A stretch of DNA of 64,000 nt, from NCBI RefSeq assembly GCF_900091495.1, contig NZ_LT607413.1, positions 6,401,001 to 6,465,000 on the forward strand, written 5' to 3'. The translations under genes were made by a program, and so were the position numbers. The stretch comes from Micromonospora echinospora. GTDB taxonomy: Bacteria > Actinomycetota > Actinomycetes > Mycobacteriales > Micromonosporaceae. Below are positions 53,070 through 60,805 of the stretch, one piece after another. Below the pieces are notes generated by a model. The model worked only from the letters and a program-made list of their open reading frames with translations. It did not search any database and was not told where the DNA came from. Every line of letters starts with the position of its first letter. Positions within the stretch are counted from its first letter, which is position 1.

Positions 53070-54029
53070 TTGCCGCGTTCGGTCCCGCTTCCTGAGGATG
53101 TGACGCAATTGCCCGCCGAAGATCCCGCCCCTCGACAACAGCCGGAGAGACAGGACGGAGAGCAGACCCCGCGCGAGAAGTGGCTGTCGCGCGCACTCGT
53201 AGCTGGCGTGATCTCGATTGTCGTCGCCGTGGTCGGCGGAGTGGGAACCAGTGCCGGCGTCAAGTGGCTCGGTCTGGGTGGAGAGGACAAGCCCACGCCC
53301 ACATCGTCGGCCACCGCCGGCAGTGGCCCGACCGCTCCCGTCGGCGATCCGATCAAAGTCAACAAGGTCACCCCCGTCCCTCGGGAGAACGACAACACCT
53401 GGGTGTTTCCCGGCCCGGTGAGCGCACAGACCCTCAGCGACATCAACGCTGATTTCGCGGCGTACGAGAAGAGCACCCAGGAAATCATGCGTTCGTACGG
53501 GGGAGTCGAGTCCGGAGTCTCCACGGTGGAGTTGGAACTCGAGGGCAATCGCGGGAAGGAGGTCCGCATCACCGACATCGCCATCCGCCCTCGCTGCCGT
53601 GAGCCACTGACGGCCGCACTCTTCGACAACGCGCCACAAGGAACCGCGGAGACCGTTCAGATCGGTTACGATCTCGACCGTGACCCCGTCTTCGCGCAGG
53701 AGTCCACGGTGGTCGACGACGACCCGCTTCCGCAGCTGACCGGCAACTACTTCGCCAGCCGCAAATACACCCTGAAGCGCGACGAGCAGGTCACCTTCCG
53801 CCTTTCCGCCGTGACCAGGGAAAAGTACTGCGAATACACCTTCAGAGTGGAGTTCATCGCCGACGGCAACGTCGGCTCGATGGACGTCGACAATCAGGGC
53901 AGGCCGTTTCAGGTGACCGCCCTGGTGACGCGGAACGGCCTGCTCGACTGCTCTGCCTACCAGCAGATGCACCAAACCTCGGGACGTGGCTGGGCCAGGG
54001 TGGCACCGTCCTCCCCCTGCCCGGAGTGA
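53070..54029 (+). CDS. Single-pass membrane protein with extracytoplasmic domain
   Basis: A 319-residue protein. A ~35-residue charged cytoplasmic N-terminus is followed by one membrane helix (LVAGVISIVVAVVGGVGTSAG), a Thr/Ser/Pro linker, and a ~230-residue predicted beta-rich outer domain with several Cys (RPRCREPL, EKYCEYTF, LLDCSAYQ). I do not recognise the family. The TTG start is weakly supported: no clear ribosome site precedes it, and GTG 53100 is an alternative. It is six bases from the lipoprotein gene downstream, so the two are probably co-transcribed and may act together at the membrane. Confidence 0.65.
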   Translation: MPRSVPLPEDVTQLPAEDPAPRQQPERQDGEQTPREKWLSRALVAGVISIVVAVVGGVGTSAGVKWLGLGGEDKPTPTSSATAGSGPTAPVGDPIKVNKVTPVPRENDNTWVFPGPVSAQTLSDINADFAAYEKSTQEIMRSYGGVESGVSTVELELEGNRGKEVRITDIAIRPRCREPLTAALFDNAPQGTAETVQIGYDLDRDPVFAQESTVVDDDPLPQLTGNYFASRKYTLKRDEQVTFRLSAVTREKYCEYTFRVEFIADGNVGSMDVDNQGRPFQVTALVTRNGLLDCSAYQQMHQTSGRGWARVAPSSPCPE

Positions 54030-54035
54030 CCAGAC

Positions 54036-55100
54036 ATGACGCTCACCCCGCTGACCAGAATCATCTGCCTGGCGGCAGTCCTGCTCGCGACGGGCACCGC
54101 CTGTTCCGCTGACGAAACCCCGGGCGAATCCCCGAGAACGGCGACCGTCCAGCCGCCGAAGGACTTTCGGGTCACCATCCTGTCCGAGCCCGCCGGCACG
54201 GCGCACAGTGTGGCGATGAGCAGTGACGGCAAGCGCGCCGTCACGAGTTCCGTGCAGGAGGACGCGGACCCTCCCCACGGGTCGGTGTCACTCTGGGACC
54301 TGACCGATCCGCTCCAGCCTCGGGCCTCCGAACTCATACCCGATCGCGGCGGCACGGCAGTCAAGGTGGCCATGAGTGGAGACGGCAGGTACGCTGCGAC
54401 CTTTCACCTGAGCGGGAAGCTGACGCTGTGGGATCTCGCTCACCCGGCCCGGCCGATGCCCCGAGAACTGGCCGCCGAGGGGGTCACCTCCCTGGCCCTC
54501 GACCACGACGGCCACCACGCCATCTCCGGCGGCAGCGACGGCGTACATCTCTGGGACCTCACGAACCCGAGCCAGGTGAGGAAGAAGCAGCTCCTGGGTT
54601 CCGGCGCATACTCCGTCGACTATTACGAGGTGGCCATGAGCGCCGACGCGAAACGCGCTCTGGTGAGCCACCAGTCCGGCAACGGCGACGGGGGTGTGCT
54701 GGTCTACGACCTGTCGAACCCGGCCAGCCCGGCGGCATATTCGTTGATCCGGAACGCCGGCTACCACTCGGCCAACACCGTCGCCCTCAGCGGCGACGGG
54801 AACATCGCCCTCGTGGGCTACCACCACTGGACCACCTACAACAACTTCCTCACCCGCTGGGACCTGCGCACCTGGGACAAGACCGAACTGAGGCCGATGA
54901 CCGGGTGGAAGATCGTTCCGGACACCCCCGGTAGCGTCCTGCGATGGGAGGTCGCGCTCGATCAGGAGGGCAAACGTGCACTCATCGCTCAGCGCCACGA
55001 TCCCGCAGCCCCAGGCGCGACGGACCCTCCGCGCTCCGATGTGCAACTGTGGGCGCTCGACACCCTGGCCGACTTCCCCCGATTCTCGCCCACCAACTGA
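54036..55100 (+). CDS. WD40-like beta-propeller lipoprotein
   Basis: A 354-residue exported lipoprotein. The lipobox is LLATGTAC at residues ~17-24. The mature part has repeated WD-type units: SVAMSSDGKRAVTSS and VSLWDLTDP, KVAMSGDGRYAATFH and LTLWDLAHP, ALDHDGHHAISGGSDGVHLW, and further copies to the C-terminus. Propellers of this kind bind proteins or ligands; no enzyme signature is present. It follows the single-pass membrane protein by six bases. Confidence 0.82.
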   Translation: MTLTPLTRIICLAAVLLATGTACSADETPGESPRTATVQPPKDFRVTILSEPAGTAHSVAMSSDGKRAVTSSVQEDADPPHGSVSLWDLTDPLQPRASELIPDRGGTAVKVAMSGDGRYAATFHLSGKLTLWDLAHPARPMPRELAAEGVTSLALDHDGHHAISGGSDGVHLWDLTNPSQVRKKQLLGSGAYSVDYYEVAMSADAKRALVSHQSGNGDGGVLVYDLSNPASPAAYSLIRNAGYHSANTVALSGDGNIALVGYHHWTTYNNFLTRWDLRTWDKTELRPMTGWKIVPDTPGSVLRWEVALDQEGKRALIAQRHDPAAPGATDPPRSDVQLWALDTLADFPRFSPTN

Positions 55101-55139
55101 GACGAGCTGGCACGCACCCGTTGGGCGCGGAGGTGGTGG

Positions 55140-57557
55140 TCAGGCTTCGAAGGCCCAGATGCCGTCCTCGTTGGGGACGAGAACGAGCGGGCCCGCGACG
55201 GCTGGATTCGGCGCGCTGTACTCGGCGGTGATCGGATGCTCCCAGACGACCCCGCCCGTCGCGGCGTCGAGGGCGTAGAGCTTCGTCGGATGGCCCTTCG
55301 CGTGGGGGGCGACCGTGACGAACAGCTTCCCGGACTTCAGGAGCAGGGTCGAGGCGTACCGGACGTCCAGGGATTCGGTACGCCAGCGCCGGGCGCCCGT
55401 CGCGACGTCGAAGGCGTAGACCGCGTCGCCGGCGAAGAAGACGGTCTGGTCGGCGAACACCACCGAGAGGGCGGAGAAGAGTTCGGCCCGGCTGGCCCGT
55501 GCCCGCCACTTCACGGTTCCCGTCCTGACATCGACGACGTAGAGGTAGCCGGCCGGGCCGCGACCGTCCGCGGTGAACAGGTACAGGAGACCACCGCCGA
55601 GGTGCAGCGGATCGACGTCGACGAGGAGCGGAAGGCTCCAGCGCTGCCGTCCGGTGTTCGCGTCCCAGGCGAGCAGGGTGGTGTGGCGGCTCTCGACCGC
55701 CGAGTACCCGAAGGTGACGTCGCCGTCCGACCGCAGCGCCCCGATGTACTTGCCCGCGCCCTCGATCTGCCACCTCTGGCGTCCCGTCGTCACGTCGGTG
55801 GCGACAGCCAAGGGAGGGACGTCGTCATCCTCATCCCCGAAACTGCTGGAGTACAGCACGCCGTCCGACAGGAAGTCGACATTCTGGTCCGGTGGCAGCG
55901 GAGCCGTCCGGGTCAGCTCCCCCTTCACGTCCAGCGAGAGCAGGCGCTGATTCTCGCCGCTGACCACCAGGCGGACGGTCCCGCCGCTGACCCCGATGAA
56001 GTCGACAGTGTCGTCGACGACCTGGTAGGACCAGCGCCGCCGACCGCTGACCGCGTCGAGCGCATGGACGTAGGTGGTCGTGCCGTCGTCGACCTTCGCG
56101 TACACCGCCCCGCCGTCCACGATGACCGAGTCGGCGTTGTCCCCGGTGGGGAAGGTCCACCGCTGGGCACCGGTGGCCGGGTCCAACGCGACGATCGCGG
56201 CGCTGGACAGCACGTCGGACACCTTGGAGGTGCCCGTGACATAGGCCAACCCGTCCCTGACGAAGAGGGTCACGAGCTGCTCCAGCCCCAGCGAGGCTTT
56301 CCACCGCCGCTTCGGGGTCGGCCGTTTCGGGCGGCCGGCGAGGCCCGGTGCACCGGCGAGTTTCCACGTCAGGGCGCCGGCACCCAGAGCGCCGGCGCCA
56401 ATGATGGCGTTGCGGCGGGTCAGGCCGCGCCGGAGCCCTTCCGGCTGGCGGACGGCGGGTGACGCGGTGGACGTCGCCGAGGCGGCCGGCGCGGCGGATT
56501 CCCCCGTACGCGGCACGTCCTCCGGCGGCGGCGGTGCCTCACCCCGGCGCAGGGACGGCTCACCGGTCTTGACCACCGGTGCGGTGTGCTCGGGTCGCCT
56601 CTCCCCCGGCTCCGGCGACAGGTCGCGGCCACGCGGGGCGGCCGGTTCCCCGCCGTCGCGACGCGCGGGATGCTGGGCCAGGAGCCGACGGTAGTCCCCG
56701 GCCGTGATGCCGCTTCCGGCCAGGTGGGCACCGGCCTGGGCCACCGCCGACGGCAGGCAGCCCAACTCGGCGCAGATCTCGGCGGCGTCGGCCGGATCGA
56801 CGACGCCGCCGCCCCGGGTGACGATCCCGGTGAGCAGTTCGACCGCCTGGTGTGGTTCGAGGACGTCCAGGCGGAGCGGGCTAACGACGTCCGGCCAGCC
56901 GTTGGCGTGGCGGCTGGTCAGCACGATCCGACCCCGGGGCAGCCGGGCCAGCAGGTCGGTGAGGTGGCCGGGATCGGTGACGTCGTCGAGGATCAGCAGC
57001 CACCCGTCGTGGCAGGCCAGCCACCGTACCGCCCACTCCCGCAGCGCCCGCGACGGCAGGACCACGCCGAGGCCCGCCTGGAGCGCGACGGCCAGCGCGA
57101 CCAGGCCGGCGTCGAGGGCGGCGGGGCTGTCGGCGGTGATCCACCAGACCGGACGGTGGTCCTCGCGGCGGTCCGCCGCCCACCGGGCCACCAGGGTGCT
57201 CTTGCCGACCCCGGCGGGCCCGTGGACCGCCTGCACGACCACCGCAGCAGGATCCTCGGCGGCCCGGTCCAGCCAGTCGAGCGCGTCCGCACGGCCCACG
57301 AAGAACCGCAGTCGCGCCGGCAGGTTCACCAGCCCGGCCGGGGCCGGCACCGCCTCCGGCGCGACCAGCGCCTCCGCCGACACCACGGTGACATGCTGGG
57401 TGTTGGTCGTGTGGTCACCGGTGGACGCGATACCGGAGATGCTGCCGGCCGTGGCCGCCCGCGACCCGCCCGACGCGGCCGGATCGTCCACCGGCTCCGG
57501 CGTCGCCGGTTCGGCGCGCGCGGGCGTCCACCGTCCGCGTCGGGACCACCAGCTCAC
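55140..57557 (-). CDS. STAND (NB-ARC) NTPase with PQQ-type beta-propeller and N-terminal prion-like motif
   Basis: An 805-residue multidomain protein. Residues 38-55 hold the motif SISGIASTGDHTTNTQH. Residues ~68-300 are a STAND/NB-ARC NTPase (Walker A GPAGVGKSTL, Walker B WLLILDDV, GRIVLTSRHANGW sensor). A disordered linker leads to RRNAIIGAGALGAGAL, a likely membrane-spanning or Tat-like segment near residue 395. The C-terminal ~380 residues are PQQ/YVTN-type propeller blades (VALDPATGAQRWTFP, HALDAVSGRRRWSY, YALDAATGGVVWEHP). STAND proteins are oligomerising sensors of cell-death and defence pathways. Its ATG overlaps the stop of the small membrane protein gene, whose C-terminus carries the same motif. 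Confidence 0.88.
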   Translation of the reverse strand: MSWWSRRGRWTPARAEPATPEPVDDPAASGGSRAATAGSISGIASTGDHTTNTQHVTVVSAEALVAPEAVPAPAGLVNLPARLRFFVGRADALDWLDRAAEDPAAVVVQAVHGPAGVGKSTLVARWAADRREDHRPVWWITADSPAALDAGLVALAVALQAGLGVVLPSRALREWAVRWLACHDGWLLILDDVTDPGHLTDLLARLPRGRIVLTSRHANGWPDVVSPLRLDVLEPHQAVELLTGIVTRGGGVVDPADAAEICAELGCLPSAVAQAGAHLAGSGITAGDYRRLLAQHPARRDGGEPAAPRGRDLSPEPGERRPEHTAPVVKTGEPSLRRGEAPPPPEDVPRTGESAAPAASATSTASPAVRQPEGLRRGLTRRNAIIGAGALGAGALTWKLAGAPGLAGRPKRPTPKRRWKASLGLEQLVTLFVRDGLAYVTGTSKVSDVLSSAAIVALDPATGAQRWTFPTGDNADSVIVDGGAVYAKVDDGTTTYVHALDAVSGRRRWSYQVVDDTVDFIGVSGGTVRLVVSGENQRLLSLDVKGELTRTAPLPPDQNVDFLSDGVLYSSSFGDEDDDVPPLAVATDVTTGRQRWQIEGAGKYIGALRSDGDVTFGYSAVESRHTTLLAWDANTGRQRWSLPLLVDVDPLHLGGGLLYLFTADGRGPAGYLYVVDVRTGTVKWRARASRAELFSALSVVFADQTVFFAGDAVYAFDVATGARRWRTESLDVRYASTLLLKSGKLFVTVAPHAKGHPTKLYALDAATGGVVWEHPITAEYSAPNPAVAGPLVLVPNEDGIWAFEA

Positions 57558-57859
57558 CGGTGCTGGATGTTCGTCGTGTCGTCGCCGGTCGACACGATCC
57601 CGGTGGCGTCACCCCGCACGACGACCGACCTCGACCCGGCCGGTGACCGCACCTCAGCCGACGCCGACGCCGGCGGTGTGGGCGTCGACCCTCCCGACGG
57701 GGCCAGCAGGACCGCGGTGACCGCGACCACCAGGCTGGCGACCCCGGCCAGCCAACCGGCCACCTCCACCCCCTGCAATCCGAACAGCACCGCCGCCACC
57801 ACCAGCCCGGCGGCGACCGCCCCACCCATCCCGACGATCACCCAGCGTCGCGCGCGCAT
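57554..57859 (-). CDS. Small two-helix membrane protein with C-terminal motif shared with the STAND NTPase
   Basis: A 101-residue protein. Two membrane helices (VIVGMGGAVAAGLVVAAVLF and VAGWLAGVASLVVAVTAVLL) are followed by a Pro/Ser/Ala linker and a C-terminal motif at residues 84-100, DATGIVSTGDDTTNIQH. This matches the N-terminal SISGIASTGDHTTNTQH of the coupled STAND protein in 11 of the last 14 positions. The layout, membrane effector with C-terminal motif plus NLR with the same motif at its N-terminus, is that of bacterial and fungal amyloid-signalling pairs. The start is ATG 57859; an upstream ATG at 57880 is also possible. Confidence 0.75.
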   Translation of the reverse strand: MRARRWVIVGMGGAVAAGLVVAAVLFGLQGVEVAGWLAGVASLVVAVTAVLLAPSGGSTPTPPASASAEVRSPAGSRSVVVRGDATGIVSTGDDTTNIQHR

Positions 57860-57906
57860 AGCGACATCATCGACCACCATCGCCAGCACAACCAGATCGG
57901 ACCGAT
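57859..57906. repeat. Dispersed ~47-bp repeat, copy B
   Basis: Near-identical to 50285-50332, same orientation. Here it covers the region directly upstream of the small membrane effector gene, including its possible start codons, so it may be that gene's promoter or 5' leader. Confidence 0.85.
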
Positions 57907-58204
57907 CACGTGCCGGTCGCAGCCAGCCCGGAAAACGGTTCGTGGTACGGGGTCCACGGCCACACCGGGTCGGTGGGCACGCTGCCTGCCGTGGTCCGCA
58001 TCGCGTAGGTCGGGCGTTCGGCGCCGTCGACCGGGCCGAGGTAGGGGTGACCGGTGAGGTGGCACCAGGCGGGCAGGTCCAGCAGCGCGGCAGGGTCGGT
58101 GGCGACGAGGTGGATGACAGTGCCGGGCGGCACGGCAACGGTGAGGCGGCGCAGCTCGATGAGCAGCTGCACGCATCGACCGGCACCTTGACGATGCCTG
58201 GCAC
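57906..58204 (-). pseudogene. TusA-like sulfurtransferase, apparently frameshifted near the N-terminus
   Basis: The main frame encodes RCVQLLIELRRLTVAVPPGT, then HLVATDPAALLDLPAWCHLT and GHPYLGPVDGAERPTYAM, which fits the TusA/SirA fold of actinobacterial sulfurtransferases with the active Cys in RCVQLL. The expected first strand (V-x-V-D-x...) is in another frame: VPGIVKVPVDA read from GTG 58204. The two frames meet around 58168-58180, so a small deletion has probably broken the gene. If the main frame is instead translated from ATG 58250, it has an unrelated Cys/Arg-rich N-terminus. Confidence 0.55.
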
Positions 58205-58248
58205 GTTGGCGCCGACAGCAGGCCCACGGATCCGACGGGAACGAGCCC

Positions 58249-58575
58249 ATGTTCTTCCGCTTCTCGCACCGCAACTGGGTCAAGACCACCGGCAAGCTGC
58301 TCGACTCACGGGTCCACAGCGTCCGGAACTCGGACGTGAGGTGGGCCTACATCGTCCAGTTTCCGGGGCCGAAGGGACAGCACACCAAGCTCGAAGTCCT
58401 GGAGGACTCCCGCACCCTCGGGGTCGCGGTCAGCGCCACCGTACCGCGGCTCGTCAGCCCTGACGGCAAGAAGGCGGTCTTCGACAGGAGCGACCCGCAG
58501 ATCAACGCGGCGGAGGTGGTCAAGAGGCACGAGAAGGCCGACGAGGAACGCTTCCGCCGGCAACTCGGCGACTGA
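58249..58575 (+). CDS. Hypothetical protein, possibly DUF3592-like
   Basis: A 108-residue protein beginning MFFRFSHRNWVKTTGKLLDS. The stretch TTGKLLDSRVHSVRNSDVRW followed by YIVQFPGPKGQHTKLEVLED recalls the beta strands of DUF3592 proteins but lacks their membrane helices. The C-terminus is a charged helix (VVKRHEKADEERFRRQ). It is divergent from the TusA-like fragment. Function unknown. Confidence 0.55.
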   Translation: MFFRFSHRNWVKTTGKLLDSRVHSVRNSDVRWAYIVQFPGPKGQHTKLEVLEDSRTLGVAVSATVPRLVSPDGKKAVFDRSDPQINAAEVVKRHEKADEERFRRQLGD

Positions 58576-58638
58576 GCCTCGGCACCGAGGGCGAGAAGGG
58601 TCGGACGCCATCGCCTGCGACTTGCCGCCGTCGCACGG

Positions 58639-58674
58639 GACGGGGCCGCGGTGCGCGAGCACCGCAGCCCCGTC
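58639..58674. terminator. Bidirectional terminator between the small ORF and the subtilisin gene
   Basis: GACGGGGCCGCGGTGC (58639-58654) pairs with GCACCGCAGCCCCGTC (58659-58674) with one mismatch and a four-base loop, between two convergent genes. Confidence 0.8.
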
Positions 58675-58696
58675 GGACGGATCGGACCGATCAGGG

Positions 58697-60280
58697 TCAG
58701 AGAAGCAGGTAACCCGTCAGACCCTCGACGATCTGGCCCTCACAGTTGGCGTCGGTCGAGTCGAAGTGGTCGGCGTTGCTCCTCACCAGGCACCGGTAGA
58801 ACGCCTGGTGCGGCTGGGCCGGCGGCGAGTCGTACACGTGACCGATGAGACCGGCGTAGCCCTGGCCCTCGCAGTTCGCGTCACCGGAGGTCATGTAGTC
58901 CCAGCCACGGACGACGCACTGGTAGATCGGCTTCGTGCCCGCGACGGCTGTGTTGTGCACCTTCCCGAGGGGACCCTCGCGCGTGTAGCCGCCGACCGAG
59001 AGGCTGGTGCTGCTGACGTGGTCGGGGCCGTTCACGTGCCGGTAGAGGGTGGCCGTGCCGGGGGTGACGGTGCCGGAGGGGACGTGGAGCAGCCGGTTCG
59101 GCGAGCCGGTACCTGGGTTGGTGATCTTGTTCGGGGTGGCGTTGGCGTAGAGGGTGTCGGCGACCTGGGCCGGGGTCAGGCCCGGGTTGGCACCGAGCAC
59201 CAGGGCGGCAGCGCCGGCCACGTGCGGGGCGGCCATCGAGGTGCCGCTGATGGTGTTGGTGGCGGTGTCGCCGGTGTGCCAGGCCGAGGTGATGCCCTCG
59301 CCCGGGGCGAAGATGTCGGTGCAGGTGCCCCAGTTGGAGAACGACGCGCGCGCGTCGGTGGAGGTGCTGGCGTTGACCGTGATCGCCTCGGGCACCCGGG
59401 CCGGGGTGAAGTTGCAGGCGTCGCTGTTGTTGTTGCCCGAGGCGAGCGCGTAGACGACACCGTCGGCGATCGAGTTCCGGACCGCGTTCTCCAGCGTGGC
59501 GTTGCTACCGACGCCGCCGAGACTCATGTTCGCCACCGCCGGCACCCCGGTGGTGTGGTGGGCGGTCACCCAGTCGACCCCGGCGGTCACCCCCGCCCAG
59601 CTGCCCGAACCCGTGCAGCCGAGGACCTTGACCGCGATCAGCGACACTTCCTTGGCCACACCGTACGCCGTACCGCCGATGGTGCCCGCCACGTGCGTAC
59701 CGTGGCCGTTGCAGTCGGAGTTGTTGCCGTCGCCGGTGGTGTTGGTGCCCCAGGATGCCCGGCCACCGAAGTCCGTGTGCGTGGTCCGGATACCGGTGTC
59801 GATCACGTACGCTCGCACGTTGCCCGCCGTGTTCGGGTACGTGTAGCTGCTGTTCAGCGGCAGGTTCGGCTGGTCGATCCGGTCGAGCCCCCACGACGGC
59901 GGGTTTGGCTGGGTCGCGGTGGTCCGCACCTCGGCGTTCTGCTCGACGTACGCCACCTCCGGCTGGGCCGCGAGCCGGCGGGCATCGGCCGGGCTCATCG
60001 TGCCGGCGAACCCGCGCACGGCATGCGAGTAGGTGTACTCCACCCGCACGTCGAACTCCGCAGCCAACTGACGTGCCATGGCCTGCGTGTCAGTCGCCTT
60101 GCTCTCCTTGAGCACCACGATGTAGCTGTTCGGGATGGCCTTCGGGTTACCGGTGCCGAGAATCCGACCCTCGGCCGCCGCCACCGGGGACGCGGTCGCC
60201 GAGAGGAACAGGGCGGCCATACCGGCTGTCGCGACCGAACCGACCAAACGCCGTCGCCGGGCTACGCCGACATCCTTCAT
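58697..60280 (-). CDS. Secreted subtilisin-like peptidase with C-terminal repeat domain
   Basis: A 527-residue S8 peptidase. Signal peptide residues 1-36 (ARRRRLVGSVATAGMAALFL, cleavage near SPVAAAEG), inhibitor I9 prodomain (SYIVVLKESKATDTQAMARQ), then the triad: Asp in RAYVIDTGIRTTHTDF, His in GHGTHVAGTIGG, Ser in ISGTSMAAPHVAGAA. The last ~115 residues are a repeated module (LYRHVNGPDHV, IYQCVVRGWDYMTSGDANCEG, FYRCLVRSNADHFDSTDANC) with paired Cys, likely a substrate- or wall-binding domain. It is monocistronic, with a promoter and palindrome upstream and a terminator downstream. Confidence 0.93.
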   Translation of the reverse strand: MKDVGVARRRRLVGSVATAGMAALFLSATASPVAAAEGRILGTGNPKAIPNSYIVVLKESKATDTQAMARQLAAEFDVRVEYTYSHAVRGFAGTMSPADARRLAAQPEVAYVEQNAEVRTTATQPNPPSWGLDRIDQPNLPLNSSYTYPNTAGNVRAYVIDTGIRTTHTDFGGRASWGTNTTGDGNNSDCNGHGTHVAGTIGGTAYGVAKEVSLIAVKVLGCTGSGSWAGVTAGVDWVTAHHTTGVPAVANMSLGGVGSNATLENAVRNSIADGVVYALASGNNNSDACNFTPARVPEAITVNASTSTDARASFSNWGTCTDIFAPGEGITSAWHTGDTATNTISGTSMAAPHVAGAAALVLGANPGLTPAQVADTLYANATPNKITNPGTGSPNRLLHVPSGTVTPGTATLYRHVNGPDHVSSTSLSVGGYTREGPLGKVHNTAVAGTKPIYQCVVRGWDYMTSGDANCEGQGYAGLIGHVYDSPPAQPHQAFYRCLVRSNADHFDSTDANCEGQIVEGLTGYLLL

Positions 60281-60327
60281 GGTGATCCCTTCCGTGCTGA
60301 CGCTGGGTGTGGGAGACCGTGGAGAAC

Positions 60328-60343
60328 GCAGATCATGATCTGC
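60328..60343. promoter_or_regulatory. 16-bp palindrome, candidate operator of the subtilisin gene
   Basis: GCAGATCATGATCTGC is a perfect 16-bp palindrome. It lies immediately downstream of the predicted transcription start of the subtilisin gene, 48 bases before its ATG, a position suiting a repressor. Confidence 0.45.
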
Positions 60344-60351
60344 CGCGCCAG

Positions 60352-60379
60352 GATATCGACGTCCTTAACTGCCAGTCAA
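60352..60379 (-). promoter_or_regulatory. Sigma-70-like promoter of the subtilisin gene
   Basis: On the minus strand, TTGACT (60379-60374) and GATATC (60357-60352) with a 16-base spacer. Transcription would begin near 60345. Confidence 0.45.
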
Positions 60380-60805
60380 TTGATGAACTTAGTTGGAATC
60401 TTGTTCATCTCGGTAGTCACTCGATCGAGCGCCCCACCCACGCCGGGGCGACCACCGACCGCACTCCCGCCCTGGTCACACCCCGGACACATGCGCCCCG
60501 AGGGCGCGATCGCCCTCTCGCCGGCAGGCTGTTGCCCCACTGCCGACTCGCCACCAGGCTCACCGCCACCCGCCCGGCGGCACATCCGCGCGGCGAGCGG
60601 AACAAACAGCGACCGCATTCGATATATGCAAATCGCACGCATGGGAAATGCACCTTAATGGCAATTACCGAACGCTTCCGGTAGGGTCCGATCCGTAACC
60701 GCTATTGCGTGGACGGCGACCGCACAAATCTTTCCCGAGACGACAGGTCACGTTTCACCGATGGCGGCGCAATGTAACAAAAAGCAACACGGAAAGGGGT
60801 GGCGG
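60380..60805. other. Rest of the divergent subtilisin / XRE intergenic region
   Basis: About 425 bases with a distinctly AT-richer stretch near 60610-60670 and no ORF with plausible codon use. It should contain the promoter of the XRE regulator; GAAAGGGG at 60791-60798 is that gene's ribosome site. Confidence 0.5.

Noticed and set aside
52868..53103. Short ORFs in the amine oxidase upstream gap
   Set aside because: They span the 20-bp tandem duplication, have no ribosome sites and no recognisable sequence.
60307..60684. 125-codon rightward ORF in the subtilisin/XRE gap
   Set aside because: No ribosome site, irregular codon use, no domain resemblance; it overlaps the likely promoter and operator.
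44824..60707. 14-base match CGTAACCGCTATTG at 44824-44837 and 60694-60707
   Set aside because: In the first place it is the spacer of a promoter and in the second no matching -35/-10 is present; one 14-base match in 64 kb is weak evidence of function.
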